A DNA stretch of 64,000 nt from NCBI GenBank assembly GCA_019416425.1, contig DXXK01000087.1, positions 1-64,000 of the forward strand. Reading direction: 5' to 3'. Every line of letters begins with the position of its first letter. Positions within the stretch are counted from its first letter, which is position 1. The position numbers were made by a program, and so were the translations under genes. Origin of the DNA: Bacteroidales bacterium. GTDB taxonomy: Bacteria > Bacteroidota > Bacteroidia > Bacteroidales > Muribaculaceae. Under the pieces are notes generated by a model. It saw only the letters and a program-made list of their open reading frames with translations, ran no database searches and was not told the DNA's origin. Of this stretch, positions 33,199 through 42,125 are shown in pieces.

Positions 33199-33822
33199 AT
33201 GAAGAAAACAAACCAGAACATAAAGAGGTTCGTGGCATCGGTGGCCCTGGCCTCGGTTGTTTCCGTCATGACGATGTCATCGTGTGGCAAAGGAACCAAA
33301 GGTGATGCAGAGGCCACGGAGGGACTCCCGGCGAGCGTGGAGCTGTATCAGGAACTGAAATCGGTGGACAAGATGGTGTTCGCCTCGATGAGCATCACCA
33401 AGAGTGTCAAGATGGAGTCCAGCGCATGGTACAAGGTGGGAAAGCGTATCGCGGTTTATTCCTACGATTCCTATATGAGGGCATACATCGACATGTCGCA
33501 GCTTCAGGAATCGGACATGGTCTTCGATGACGCCAACCATACGGTTCAGATTACGTTGCCGCCGGTAAAGACTGAAGTTACAGGCCGAGACATGACCATG
33601 CGCAAGGAATACGAGAACATCGGCCTGTTCCGGTCGGAGCTCGACAGCAAGGAGCGCGCGGAGATGAAGGAGAAAGCCAATGAATCGTTTGTACGCGAGG
33701 TTCAGGAGAATCCTCAGTTCAAGAAGCAGCTGACGGAGGCTGCCCAGCGCAAAGCCCGTAAGTACTTCGAGGCCATGTGCGGGTCCGCGGGCTATGTGGC
33801 AAGCGTTAGGTTTAAGTCATAA
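33199..33822 (+). CDS. DUF4230 family lipoprotein
   Basis: From the ATG at 33199 (MKKTNQNIKRF) the protein has 207 residues. The N-terminus has a hydrophobic stretch ending in a lipobox-like MTMSSC (Cys near residue 31), so it is probably a lipid-anchored envelope protein. The remainder fits DUF4230: KMVFASMSITKSVKMES, then YDSYMRAYIDMSQLQESDMVFDDANHTVQITLPP. The function of DUF4230 is unknown. A second DUF4230 gene follows after 49 bases, and the two probably act together. Confidence 0.8.
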   Translation: MKKTNQNIKRFVASVALASVVSVMTMSSCGKGTKGDAEATEGLPASVELYQELKSVDKMVFASMSITKSVKMESSAWYKVGKRIAVYSYDSYMRAYIDMSQLQESDMVFDDANHTVQITLPPVKTEVTGRDMTMRKEYENIGLFRSELDSKERAEMKEKANESFVREVQENPQFKKQLTEAAQRKARKYFEAMCGSAGYVASVRFKS

Positions 33823-33871
33823 GTCGGAGGTCTGGGTGACGAGGTGATGATTACAAAGCAAGAACAACAGG

Positions 33872-34483
33872 ATGAAGAAGTTTATAATAGCCAAGATAGC
33901 GATAATAGCTGCAGTAGCCTGCCTGCTGGTGGCTGCGGGAGTATATATGGTCCACAAGGTCAAGACGGCGGATCCGGAGAAGACCTACGAGGTTGCGGAA
34001 GGAAAGGTCGCTGACCTGCGCCAGCTGGCGGAAATATGCACGGTGGACATATACAGTGAGGTTCCGGTACTCGACACCGTCAACCAGAAGGTCCTGTTCG
34101 GAATCCAGAAGCAACGCGGCAGCGTGAGTTTCGACCTGGAGAAACTTCAGGTCAACGCCGACGGCGACACGGTACGCGTGGTGCTGTCGCCCGAGATAGT
34201 GGAACTGTATGAATCAACGGACTCCAATTCATGGGAAGTAGTGGATACGAAATCCCTGAGACTGTTAGGCAACGGACGACTGACCGCCGAGGAGGACAAT
34301 CTGGTGAAGTCGCACATCCGGGCCAAATCCATCCGGGAGCTGTACCGGAACGGCACCATACGCCGCGCACGCGCCGAGGCCTGCACGAACCTGCAGAGCC
34401 TTTATTCCAGAATCTACAGGAGACCTGTGGTTGTTACCGACCCGACTCCCGGAGGAACGCGGGCCGCGGCGATCCATAGATGA
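33872..34483 (+). CDS. DUF4230 family membrane-anchored protein
   Basis: The 203-residue protein has an uncleaved N-terminal membrane anchor (residues 4-26, FIIAKIAIIAAVACLLVAAGVYM). The following domain has the same strand pattern as the preceding gene (LAEICTVDIYSEVPVLDTVN, KQRGSVSFDLEKLQVNADGDTVRVVLSPEIVEL), marking it as DUF4230. With the upstream lipoprotein it forms a two-gene operon. Its stop lies one base from the stop of the convergent LytTR regulator, leaving no room for a terminator. Confidence 0.78.
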   Translation: MKKFIIAKIAIIAAVACLLVAAGVYMVHKVKTADPEKTYEVAEGKVADLRQLAEICTVDIYSEVPVLDTVNQKVLFGIQKQRGSVSFDLEKLQVNADGDTVRVVLSPEIVELYESTDSNSWEVVDTKSLRLLGNGRLTAEEDNLVKSHIRAKSIRELYRNGTIRRARAEACTNLQSLYSRIYRRPVVVTDPTPGGTRAAAIHR

Positions 34484-34484
34484 C

Positions 34485-35261
34485 TCAAAGATCGTAGAAC
34501 ATATCCAGAAGCTGCGGGCGATAGACCTTGCTGATCTTTATGTCGGTGATGTTGTCGTAGGGAGGTATTAGTCGGCATTCATTGCCCGAGATCATGGAGA
34601 TAAACCCGATGTTGACGATGTAGCTCTTGTGCGTTCGCACAAACTGCGGGCCATAGTTCAGGATAGTGTCGGCGGTGGTGTTGCGTTTCAGGATGATGTG
34701 CTGCAATGTGCTGAGCACCACCTCCCACAGCTTGCGGTTTGTATCGTAACGGAAATATACCACATCGCGGGGAAACAGGATCATCCGGTCGTTGGTGATA
34801 GTTGTGACGGATATCCCTGTAGGCACTGCGTTTCCGACGCGCATGTTGGCGAGACGGTCGGCCGGAGGAGCCGCAGTAGCGTTGTCCCTGGCGCAGGCCA
34901 GCTTGTAGCGGTTCATGATGAGGTTCAGTTCGTCGGAATCGTAGGGCTTGAGCAGGAAGTCGAACGCCTCCATGCGCAGTGCCTGCATCAGATACTTGCT
35001 GTAGGTTGTATAGAACACAAAACGGGTGTTGCCACCACCCAGCTCCTTTAGTTCCTCCAGAATATCCAGAGCCGAGACATCGTTGAGCTCGATGTCAAGG
35101 AACACCAGGCCCGGTGCGAGGTCGCGGACCATCTCCACAGCCTGCCGGGAGTCGGAGGCCTCACCGCAAACGGAGGCCCAGTCGTATTTCTTCAGACCGT
35201 CGCGCAACAGCTTGCGTGACGGAGCGTCATCATCAATTATAAGTATCTTGGTTTTTTCCAT
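34485..35261 (-). CDS. LytTR-family response regulator
   Basis: The 258-residue protein has an N-terminal receiver domain (IIDDDAPSRKLL; phosphoacceptor D56 in LVFLDIEL; the conserved Lys region FLLKPYDSDEL at about residue 108). A C-terminal LytTR DNA-binding domain follows (residues about 150-258, with YFRYDTNRKLWEVVL and FVRTHKSYIVNIGFISMI). It binds direct repeats upstream of target genes. Its start overlaps the sensor kinase by 29 bases, and the two form one two-component system. Confidence 0.94.
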   Translation of the reverse strand: MEKTKILIIDDDAPSRKLLRDGLKKYDWASVCGEASDSRQAVEMVRDLAPGLVFLDIELNDVSALDILEELKELGGGNTRFVFYTTYSKYLMQALRMEAFDFLLKPYDSDELNLIMNRYKLACARDNATAAPPADRLANMRVGNAVPTGISVTTITNDRMILFPRDVVYFRYDTNRKLWEVVLSTLQHIILKRNTTADTILNYGPQFVRTHKSYIVNIGFISMISGNECRLIPPYDNITDIKISKVYRPQLLDMFYDL

Positions 35262-37284
35262 GGATATCGAAATTGAAGTTAGTGGGAATAATGATTGCGG
35301 CGCGGTAACCGGCTTTCTGAGGATTGTCGGTCCAGCGGCCTATATCGCAGCGAATCTCTTCGCGCTTTTTCTCATTCAGGATCTCCAGGGTGCCCATGAC
35401 GATCTTGAGACCCTGACGAGTGGAATCCGGAGATGGAACAGCGTCAGGGCTGCAATTGTTCAGTACCTCAACGCAGAGTGCGTTGTCCTTATGGAACGCA
35501 CGAATCACGAGTATACGCTCCTGGTCGGCAGGTAACGAGCTGAAACCATGCTTGAAAGCGTTCTCGACAAAAATCTGGAGCACCATGGATGGCACCATCT
35601 CGCGAGCGGGATCCAGGTCGGGAGCTATCTCGCGCGTAAACTTCAACGGCTGAGCAAGTCCCTCGCTCTCGACCTTGACGAAGTCATCCAGGAACGCCAG
35701 GTCGTCCTGCAGCGATACCGAAAGGACATCGGCCATATATTGCTGACGCCGCAACAAACGGACCAGAGCGTCCAGATTTGAAGACTGGCCGTTCTCGCGG
35801 GCGCAAATCTCATGGTTCAGGACATTGTAGATGAAATGTGGGTTGATCCGGGCCCTCAGGCTCTTGAGACGCAACGCGATGATGCGGTGCAGCATACGCT
35901 CCTCTCGGATGGTCGCCATGCGGCGCATCAGCAGCATGACGATGACGAGCAGCAGAATCACGAAAATGGCCACGATGGCCAACGCAAGGTTCCGTGTCTG
36001 GACCTTGCGGTGCATCTCCAGGTCCTTGCTGAGCTCCAGAACCTTGGCGTCACGCTCGTAACGCATCTGACGTTCGGACATGCTGAGCCGCTGGGACTCG
36101 CTGCGGATTGAGTCCTCGTACTCGCTGTAGGCCTTCATGGCCCGGAATGCCTTCTCCCACTGTCCGGTTCCGGCGTAGTAGTCCTTCAGGAATTCCAGAC
36201 GTTCGATTTTCTGTTCGGGCCGCGACTCGGCTCCGGTGGACTTCAGGTCACTCAGCATTCTGGTCACCTCGTCGTATTTTCCCTGGATTGTGCTGAGCTG
36301 CAGCTTCTGCGTGCGTATGTGTTCCTTGATGTATTCGTTAGGCTGGACATCGGTGAAGTATGGCTCGGTCTGGGCTATCAGTTCGGCGGCCTTGTCGGGT
36401 TGGTTGAGTTTCAGGTAGAGGTCGGTCAGGTTGGCCCGGCAGAAGAATGATTCCCATTCAAGCGCTGGGTTGGCCTGCAGCAGGGAGTCGAGACGCTGGA
36501 ACATTGCCAGTGAACTGCGGTAATCCTTCTTTTCGTAGAAGTCATGGCCCCGGTTGTTGAGATAGTGGAACTTATCGTCGACGGTCATGCTGTTCCAGTA
36601 TTTGCTGGCGCGGTTCCACCACAGGCGGCTCTGGTCGAAGTCGCGCATGTCGGTGTAGGTTGAAGCGAGTCCGAAATATGCTGTGATCCTGGCCGGAGAA
36701 TTCAGATTGGCTGAGTCGACAATCTGGATGGCGCGCGAGAAGTAATCGGCGCTAAGGTCGTAGTTGCCGTTGTTTCGGTATGCCCCTGCCAGATTTGAAT
36801 AGGCTGAGCTTATCAGCTCGGGATTGGCGTTTTCCGGAATATGGCTCAGGGCCTTTCGATAGTAGTAGATGTTGGAGTCGGGATTGTAATGGAAACGGGT
36901 ATAGTAACCGGCCTTGATGGAATAAAGGCGACTGCGCATCAGCCGTCGGATGTCGTTGTCCGGATTGGCATCCAGGTATCGTGCCAGTGAATCTACCTGC
37001 CGCATCATGTCGTCGGGGCGCCCGGCATAGTAGGAAACGATGGCTTGGTGTGTCAGACCATGGTAATAAATATCGGAGTCGCCTGCTTCCAGACCATGCT
37101 GCTTCTCCTGGAGTACAATCTTCATGGCACCGGAGTATGAGCCCGCTGCAATCGAGTCATCAACCTGGCGGTGCAGATCGCTGTCGCCGATTGTATCGCT
37201 GCCGCGACTCCGGCAGGATACGGCGATGCAGAGTAGAGCCAGAATGGCAGATATGTAGGTGATCCAGGTGTTACGCAACTTCAT
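35233..37284 (-). CDS. Sensor histidine kinase of the LytS/YesM type with TPR sensor region
   Basis: From the ATG at 37284 (MKLRNTWITY) the protein has 683 residues. It carries an N-terminal lipoprotein-like signal (LLCIAVSC) and tetratricopeptide-like helical repeats (about 40-400), such as YSNLAGAYRNNGNYDLSADYFSRAI. A coiled coil and membrane span come next (AIVAIFVILLLVIVMLL), followed by a His_kinase domain with NPHFIYNVLN (H483) and the ATPase N-box ENAFKHGF. It has no periplasmic sensor outside the TPR array, so it probably reads a protein or peptide signal. The gene overlaps its response regulator. Confidence 0.92.
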   Translation of the reverse strand: MKLRNTWITYISAILALLCIAVSCRSRGSDTIGDSDLHRQVDDSIAAGSYSGAMKIVLQEKQHGLEAGDSDIYYHGLTHQAIVSYYAGRPDDMMRQVDSLARYLDANPDNDIRRLMRSRLYSIKAGYYTRFHYNPDSNIYYYRKALSHIPENANPELISSAYSNLAGAYRNNGNYDLSADYFSRAIQIVDSANLNSPARITAYFGLASTYTDMRDFDQSRLWWNRASKYWNSMTVDDKFHYLNNRGHDFYEKKDYRSSLAMFQRLDSLLQANPALEWESFFCRANLTDLYLKLNQPDKAAELIAQTEPYFTDVQPNEYIKEHIRTQKLQLSTIQGKYDEVTRMLSDLKSTGAESRPEQKIERLEFLKDYYAGTGQWEKAFRAMKAYSEYEDSIRSESQRLSMSERQMRYERDAKVLELSKDLEMHRKVQTRNLALAIVAIFVILLLVIVMLLMRRMATIREERMLHRIIALRLKSLRARINPHFIYNVLNHEICARENGQSSNLDALVRLLRRQQYMADVLSVSLQDDLAFLDDFVKVESEGLAQPLKFTREIAPDLDPAREMVPSMVLQIFVENAFKHGFSSLPADQERILVIRAFHKDNALCVEVLNNCSPDAVPSPDSTRQGLKIVMGTLEILNEKKREEIRCDIGRWTDNPQKAGYRAAIIIPTNFNFDIHGKNQDTYN

Positions 37285-37353
37285 AGTTAGTGTCAAACTG
37301 TCCAAAAATGGGCGGAATGTGCCATTTGGAATGCCATAATAACATTCTTTGCG

Positions 37354-37361
37354 CAAATTTA
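37354..37361 (-). promoter_or_regulatory. Likely -7 box of the sensor kinase operon
   Basis: TAAATTTG on the minus strand lies 70 bases before the kinase ATG. No clear TTTG is seen at the proper distance. Confidence 0.4.
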
Positions 37362-37479
37362 ACAAATAATTTAGAAATATGTAAATGTGAAAACACCTAA
37401 AATCATCCTCTTATGGCATAATTTTGGCGTTTCAGCATGAAGAAGGCTCCTTTCAGTCGCGTTTTGATGGTTTTGTGGT

Positions 37480-37509
37480 TTTGTAATCCAACTATTTGGA
37501 GTAATTTTG
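37480..37509 (+). promoter_or_regulatory. Promoter of a putative small RNA
   Basis: TTTG (37480-37483) and TAATTTTG (37502-37509) are separated by 18 bases, close to the Bacteroidota consensus. No protein gene follows on this strand before 43671. Confidence 0.5.
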
Positions 37510-37515
37510 TATCAG

Positions 37516-37682
37516 AAAACATGACCGAAACTTAGCGACAACGTAGTTCAATGTTTACACTGATAAAGAAACACACAACCGGAGGATATCAACTATAAAG
37601 TTTCAACGAGCATAACTATTTACTCCTAACTTACAATCAAAGGAAGCGAGTTCCGCCAATTGGCAGGAGCTCGCTTTAGTTA
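37516..37682 (+). ncRNA. Putative small RNA in the kinase-GT2 gap
   Basis: A consensus-like promoter and a strong stem-loop (37644-37676, with a short T-rich end) bound about 165 bases. They contain only two tiny frames, of 4 and 15 codons (the second at 37552-37599, MFTLIKKHTTGGYQL). It lies in a 435-base gene-free gap. The transcript contains CTAACTTACAAT (37627-37638), the exact complement of ATTGTAAGTTAG in the second putative small RNA near 57.4 kb. The function and even the transcribed strand are unproven. Confidence 0.4.
37644..37676. terminator. Strong stem-loop between the sensor kinase gene and the GT2 gene
   Basis: AAGCGAG pairs with CTCGCTT, and the inner GCCAATTGGC is itself palindromic, giving a stem of about 16 pairs with one bulge. 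Plus-strand reading ends in CTTTAGTT. It may terminate the putative small RNA, or the GT2 transcript coming from the right, or both. Confidence 0.65.
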
Positions 37683-37719
37683 TGTCCTCTATAAATGTCC
37701 ATACGTCAGGCAAGAAATC

Positions 37720-38616
37720 TTACTGTTTGGAGAGCATTATCCTAATAAGGAGCTTGAGCCGATGTCTGTAGGCCCGGGAGTGTTTCAGGATTGCGCGTGA
37801 AAGTAGGAAAGATCCGTAAATCAGATTGGCGACAGTTGTTCTGACCGGGGGACTGTTCAGTCGGTAATATGTGAGCCTGCTCCGTTCGTTACGTTCCAGC
37901 CTGCATGGATTGAAACCGCTCTCAACATAACTGCCTCCCTCTATATGCTGGATTGAGGCCTGGGGCACATTTACGATGCTATAGCCGGCCTTGCGGACCC
38001 GGAGGCACAGGTCGGTCTCCTCGAAGTACATGAAGAATTCAGGATTGAATCCGCCGACCGAGCTGGCCAGGTCGGCACGGATCATAAGGTCGGCACCGGA
38101 TATGTATCCAACCTCAATAGGCCGGTCGGTATGGTTGAAACGGGAGTCGCGCCCAAAGGCCAGCTTCTCGGGGTGCATATGAAGCAGTTCGTTCATCTCC
38201 CAGCGGATACCCGGAAGAATGCGGCGGAATGATAGCGCAGGCTTCATGTCGGCATCCAACAGGTTTCCGCCAACGATTCCAGTTCCGGGATTATCGTCAA
38301 GATAGCCGGACAGGATCCTGAGGGCATTGTTCAGCAGTACTGTATCGGGATTCAGACAAAACAGATTACGACCCTGAGCCAGCTTGAATCCCTCGTTATT
38401 GGCTCGACCGAAGCCTATGTTGTCCTGAAGCATCACATAGCGGATGTGTAGTTCAGGAAACAATCGGTTGAATCTGTCAGGAAGATCGCTTTCGCTATGG
38501 TTGTCAACGATTATCACCTCGTATTCCACTCCTCTGGTAAGCGCAATGACGCTACGCAGCGAGTCGGCAATAAGCCCTGACGTGTGGTAATTGACATATA
38601 TAATCGAAACATCCAT
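37720..38616 (-). CDS. Family 2 glycosyltransferase
   Basis: The 298-residue protein is a GT-A-fold glycosyltransferase: VSIIYVNYHTSGLIADSL, EVIIVDNHSESD, NIGFGRANNEGF and the metal/nucleotide-site region LFCLNPDTVLL. The acceptor segment is GYISGADLMIRADLASSVGGF followed by FMYFEETDLCLRVRKAGY. The pattern resembles rhamnosyltransferases. It works at the cytoplasmic face on a surface polysaccharide. It stands alone behind an unusually long leader with a terminator before its start codon. Confidence 0.92.
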   Translation of the reverse strand: MDVSIIYVNYHTSGLIADSLRSVIALTRGVEYEVIIVDNHSESDLPDRFNRLFPELHIRYVMLQDNIGFGRANNEGFKLAQGRNLFCLNPDTVLLNNALRILSGYLDDNPGTGIVGGNLLDADMKPALSFRRILPGIRWEMNELLHMHPEKLAFGRDSRFNHTDRPIEVGYISGADLMIRADLASSVGGFNPEFFMYFEETDLCLRVRKAGYSIVNVPQASIQHIEGGSYVESGFNPCRLERNERSRLTYYRLNSPPVRTTVANLIYGSFLLSRAILKHSRAYRHRLKLLIRIMLSKQ

Positions 38617-38673
38617 ATCTCTACTAACGGCGATAAAGGGTGAATACGTATGTTGCCGTGTCAGGCAGGGGTA

Positions 38674-38700
38674 AGAAAAAAGGTTGCTCCGAGCAACCTT
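38674..38700 (-). terminator. Terminator/attenuator in the GT2 leader
   Basis: AAGGTTGCTC and GAGCAACCTT pair around a tight loop, and on the minus strand the stem is followed by TTTTTT. It ends 58 bases before the GT2 start codon, so a transcript coming from the right would normally end here. It would be an attenuator for GT2, or the terminator of the TPR regulator gene. Confidence 0.75.
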
Positions 38701-38901
38701 CTCCTAAAAATCAGGATAACTGATCATATCTGACATTAACCAAGAAACAAATCGAATGCACTCGTTTCCAAATTTCTTCAAGTGTCGCCTTGCATCAACG
38801 CAAGACCATTCTCGTCAAATTCAAGTTGTACGAATAATAACACTAACATTAACTCTAACTCTAACACGGATCGGACAGCATCATGCCGGATAGAAGAACC
38901 A

Positions 38902-38933
38902 AAAATAAAGGTTGTTGAAAATAAAGGTTGTTG
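38902..38933. repeat. Perfect tandem 16-base repeat in the GT2 leader
   Basis: AAAATAAAGGTTGTTG occurs twice without a gap (38902-38917 and 38918-38933). On the minus strand each copy contains CAACCTT, complementary over 7 bases to the 5' arm of the terminator at 38674-38700. The rest of the gap 38617-39117 shows a TAATTTTG box (38966-38973, minus strand) and no gene. Confidence 0.8.
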
Positions 38934-39117
38934 AAGTTATTGGGTTTTCCTATAACTTTCGGTTGCAAAATTAACGGACAGAATCGGATTTGGTGCGACA
39001 GGGAGTGAAATAGTAGTGTCTTAAAATCGCAACAGTCACATTATCAGCTACACAGAATATATTGGAGGAAGGAATATAGTAGTGATATGATAGGGAATCC
39101 GAGAGGGATAGGCGGTG

Positions 39118-40719
39118 TCAGAGAAGGTCGTGAAGGCGCGTTGTGAAGCCTGAGCGGCCATCGGTGGCTCCATTGCGTATGCGTACACGGCAGTTGTAGA
39201 TGGTCGACACGGACTTGTGCAGGAAGCGTGCGATGCTTTCGGAATCGGTGATGCCGAGGTAGATCAGTGCTATGACCCGAAGCTCGGTCGACATGGATCC
39301 GTCGCGTCCCAGCGCCAGCTGGCAGTCCGGTTTGAGCAGGGAGTTGACCGCGGCCACGAATCCCGGATAGAGCGCCAGGAATGTAGTGTCGAAATTGGTG
39401 TGGAAACGGCGTGTCTCCTTGCGGTCGTCGATTTTTGCCAGATATTTGTTGACGCCATCCATCCCCTTGGAGTGAAATGCGGTTGAGATACCTGTCTTGA
39501 GCTGTTCGATGTCATGTACGAATTCCGATGACAGTTGGATGTATTGCAGCAGATAGGCGTCGCGGACCTTGTTGCTCTCTTCCAGACAGGAGTTGACGCG
39601 ACGCAGCTCGACATTGGTGGAGTGCAGCCGGGCGTTGAGGTCACGCTCGCTTCGGGAGATGCGGCGTAGCTTGTTGCGCTGCTTGATTACGAAGAGCAGG
39701 ATGGCGGCCAGAACCAGTGACAGCATGACGATTCCGAGGAAAATGAACTGCTGAACGCGTTTCTCGCGAGCCACCTTCTGTTGATAAGCCGCGAGGATAT
39801 CCGGAATAATCCTGTTTATCTCCAGTCTGTTGGCTGTAACCTTTGAGGCCTCGGCATCGCGCACAGCCAGATTGATGTATCTGTATGCGCGCTCGGTCTC
39901 GCCAAGGTTGAAGAGCAATGCGGAGAGACGGTACAAGGACTTATAATCACGTACAGGTACGGCAAGGTCGTGCAATGAGCTGCGAATCAGGTCGTTGACA
40001 GCCTGCAGGGTATCGCCCATAGCCAGATGCGCCTCGCTGCTGAGGACGTTGAAGATAGCTATATCGCGGTCCTGCGCGTCATCGGCGGGACGGACGGTCT
40101 GCAGCAATGAATCGGCGGATCGACAGCGCCCGGACGCCATAAGAAGCTGGAATGAGTAATACCACCAGCCCTCGTCGCGGTCGGTAAGGATCCGCAACAT
40201 GTCGCGGTAACGGCGGACGGATGAACGGCCCGAAGTCTCGTCGATATCGGCCATTACTCGCATATATGAGTCCCTGACGGACCTGATGCCGGTGTCGGGC
40301 ATGGCCTGGTGCACCAGTGGATACGCCTCGTGCAGATGGCCGCGCGATATGTATAGCCGCGCCAGGTTCATACGTGACAACGCCATGAGTTCCCTGTCTC
40401 CGATATGGTCGGCTTCCTGACATTCCATACGGCCGTAATGTATGGCTGAGTCAAGGTCGAAAGTAAGATACAGGTTCCGCATGGTGCGGCATGCATCGTA
40501 ACGCTCGCGGCCCGGCGGTGCATCCTCCACTATCTGCATTTGCTTCAGCTCAAGACCCTTGCGGCATACATTCTCTGAATGTCGGTCTATTGCCTTGTCA
40601 AGCTGACGCAGCAGATTCTCGGTTCCCGACGGTAACGGGCTGTGATGGCATGAAAATAGCGGCAATAGTAATGTTGCCGCTAATATGATATGGGTCAGAG
40701 ACTTGATGTCGCGGGCCAT
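39118..40719 (-). CDS. TPR-containing transcriptional regulator (DUF6377-like)
   Basis: The 533-residue protein has a lipoprotein-like signal (LLLPLFSC). Helical TPR-like repeats cover about 30-310 (NLYLTFDLDSAIHYGRM, LARLYISRGHLHEAYPLV), and a membrane span lies at about 320-345 (QFIFLGIVMLSLVLAAILLFVI). A coiled coil and a C-terminal DNA-binding domain end in VIALIYLGITDSESIARFLHKSVSTIYNCRVRIRN, a LuxR-like helix-turn-helix. It resembles Bacteroides membrane-bound regulators of the DUF6377 group. It would sense an envelope signal and act directly on DNA. The target is not known. Confidence 0.85.
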   Translation of the reverse strand: MARDIKSLTHIILAATLLLPLFSCHHSPLPSGTENLLRQLDKAIDRHSENVCRKGLELKQMQIVEDAPPGRERYDACRTMRNLYLTFDLDSAIHYGRMECQEADHIGDRELMALSRMNLARLYISRGHLHEAYPLVHQAMPDTGIRSVRDSYMRVMADIDETSGRSSVRRYRDMLRILTDRDEGWWYYSFQLLMASGRCRSADSLLQTVRPADDAQDRDIAIFNVLSSEAHLAMGDTLQAVNDLIRSSLHDLAVPVRDYKSLYRLSALLFNLGETERAYRYINLAVRDAEASKVTANRLEINRIIPDILAAYQQKVAREKRVQQFIFLGIVMLSLVLAAILLFVIKQRNKLRRISRSERDLNARLHSTNVELRRVNSCLEESNKVRDAYLLQYIQLSSEFVHDIEQLKTGISTAFHSKGMDGVNKYLAKIDDRKETRRFHTNFDTTFLALYPGFVAAVNSLLKPDCQLALGRDGSMSTELRVIALIYLGITDSESIARFLHKSVSTIYNCRVRIRNGATDGRSGFTTRLHDLL

Positions 40720-40749
40720 GGAATCGGGATTGAATAGTGCCGTGAAGGA

Positions 40750-42057
40750 TTACTTGAAACGGATGCGCGATTTGCGTAGTACTTTCCAGTAGCCGTTCTC
40801 GAATATGGCTGTACCACGGCTTTCGGTAACAATCTCGGTGGCGCCGAGAGTATCCTCGATATCATCGGCCGAGCATCCTCCGGATAGCATTTCCTTGGGA
40901 CGGTCCAGCACTGTGCGGTTCATGGACGGGTTGTCCACATATTCGAACGTTCCGGTCAGGCCATCCTCGGTATCAAGCTTGTAGACGGTATTGCCGTTGC
41001 TGTAGTTTCGGTCAGCACGGACAAAAATTCCACGTGAATTGGCCCGTCCCAGATATATTACATGCAGAATTTCATCGGTCTTTTTCTCAGGATTCGGACG
41101 TGCCTGGGGACGTGGCTGAGGCTGCTGTCTGGGAGCCGGTGATGCCTGGGTTGTCGCGGCAGCGCGAAGCTTGGCCTGCAGGTCGGCGATACGTTCGTTG
41201 AGACGACGGTTGTCCTCTTTGTAGCGGCGTGCTTCTTCCTGAGCCTCTGCGAGTTTGTTGTCTGATGCCTGTAACTGTTCGTTAAGGTCCTGCAGTTTTT
41301 CCTTGTACTGGGCAATTGCCCGCTTAGCCCGCTCGCGCATCTCCTCAAGTCCCTCCGGGTCATTGCTGTCGCCATCGGCAGGCCGCTGATGCTTCATGAC
41401 CTTGGCGGCATATATCACAAGCCATATCACCACGGCAATCAGGATGACGAGGATTACGACATAGATCCATGTATGGTTTGATGTGCTTTCCAGCGAGGGG
41501 TTCTGGCTGTCTGCCTCGATAGCCTTCTGGTCGGCCAGGATGTCCTGTTCCTGGGCGAGTATCTCCTGCGGCACGGAGTCGGACTGGACTGCAGCGGACT
41601 GTTCCGGAGCGGGCGTAGCAGCTGCGTCGGGAGCCGTGGGTGCCTCAGGCTGCGTCGCCGGGTCGGAGACGGTCATGGCGTTGATCTTGGACCGGATACG
41701 GCTCTTGGCTCCCTTGCCCTGCGCAATCAGTCCGGGATTGTTCAATGCGGTGACGGACCAGTACTCGGCCAGCTTGGCCTTGTCCCACTGCGCGTAATCC
41801 TTGGGCACCGGTATGGCCAGGAACGCCTTGATGTTTTCTTTCTCCTTAGCTTTTAGTTCCTTCTGGAGGTCGGCCAGGTTCGTGGCCTTGACCTCGTCCA
41901 GGTAGCCGCTGCCGTTGTTGGCGTAGCGGAGGTAGGCCTGGGCGGCGATGGTGCGGGCCTGTTCCATCTCGTTGTCGGTGACGGCCAGGGCCGGGACTGT
42001 AACCACAATGGCCATAAGGGCCGGAAGCAAAGTGCGAAGTATGTAGTTCTTATTCAT
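40750..42057 (-). CDS. Exported membrane protein with coiled coil, function unknown
   Basis: The 435-residue protein has a signal peptide (residues 1-25, ending VPALAV) and a helical N-terminal domain. A Pro/Ala-rich linker (residues about 135-165) and a membrane span (about 196-218, WIYVVILVILIAVVIWLVIYA) follow. Next comes a long charged coiled coil (about 230-300, EEMRERAKRAIAQYKEKLQDLNEQL) and a globular C-terminal domain (ILHVIYLGRANSRGIFVRADRNYSN). No family is recognised; the arrangement suggests an envelope scaffold. It lies 30 bases upstream of the TPR regulator on the same strand and may share its operon. Confidence 0.65.
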   Translation of the reverse strand: MNKNYILRTLLPALMAIVVTVPALAVTDNEMEQARTIAAQAYLRYANNGSGYLDEVKATNLADLQKELKAKEKENIKAFLAIPVPKDYAQWDKAKLAEYWSVTALNNPGLIAQGKGAKSRIRSKINAMTVSDPATQPEAPTAPDAAATPAPEQSAAVQSDSVPQEILAQEQDILADQKAIEADSQNPSLESTSNHTWIYVVILVILIAVVIWLVIYAAKVMKHQRPADGDSNDPEGLEEMRERAKRAIAQYKEKLQDLNEQLQASDNKLAEAQEEARRYKEDNRRLNERIADLQAKLRAAATTQASPAPRQQPQPRPQARPNPEKKTDEILHVIYLGRANSRGIFVRADRNYSNGNTVYKLDTEDGLTGTFEYVDNPSMNRTVLDRPKEMLSGGCSADDIEDTLGATEIVTESRGTAIFENGYWKVLRKSRIRFK

Positions 42058-42125
42058 AAGCTAATGCTAAGGTGTATATTAAAGTAATCCCAAAGACGGG
42101 GGTTTTATTGCATACGGAACAAACT

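Noticed and set aside
38902..38933. Two-copy tandem repeat as a CRISPR or satellite
   Set aside because: Only two adjacent units without spacers and no cas genes in the window.
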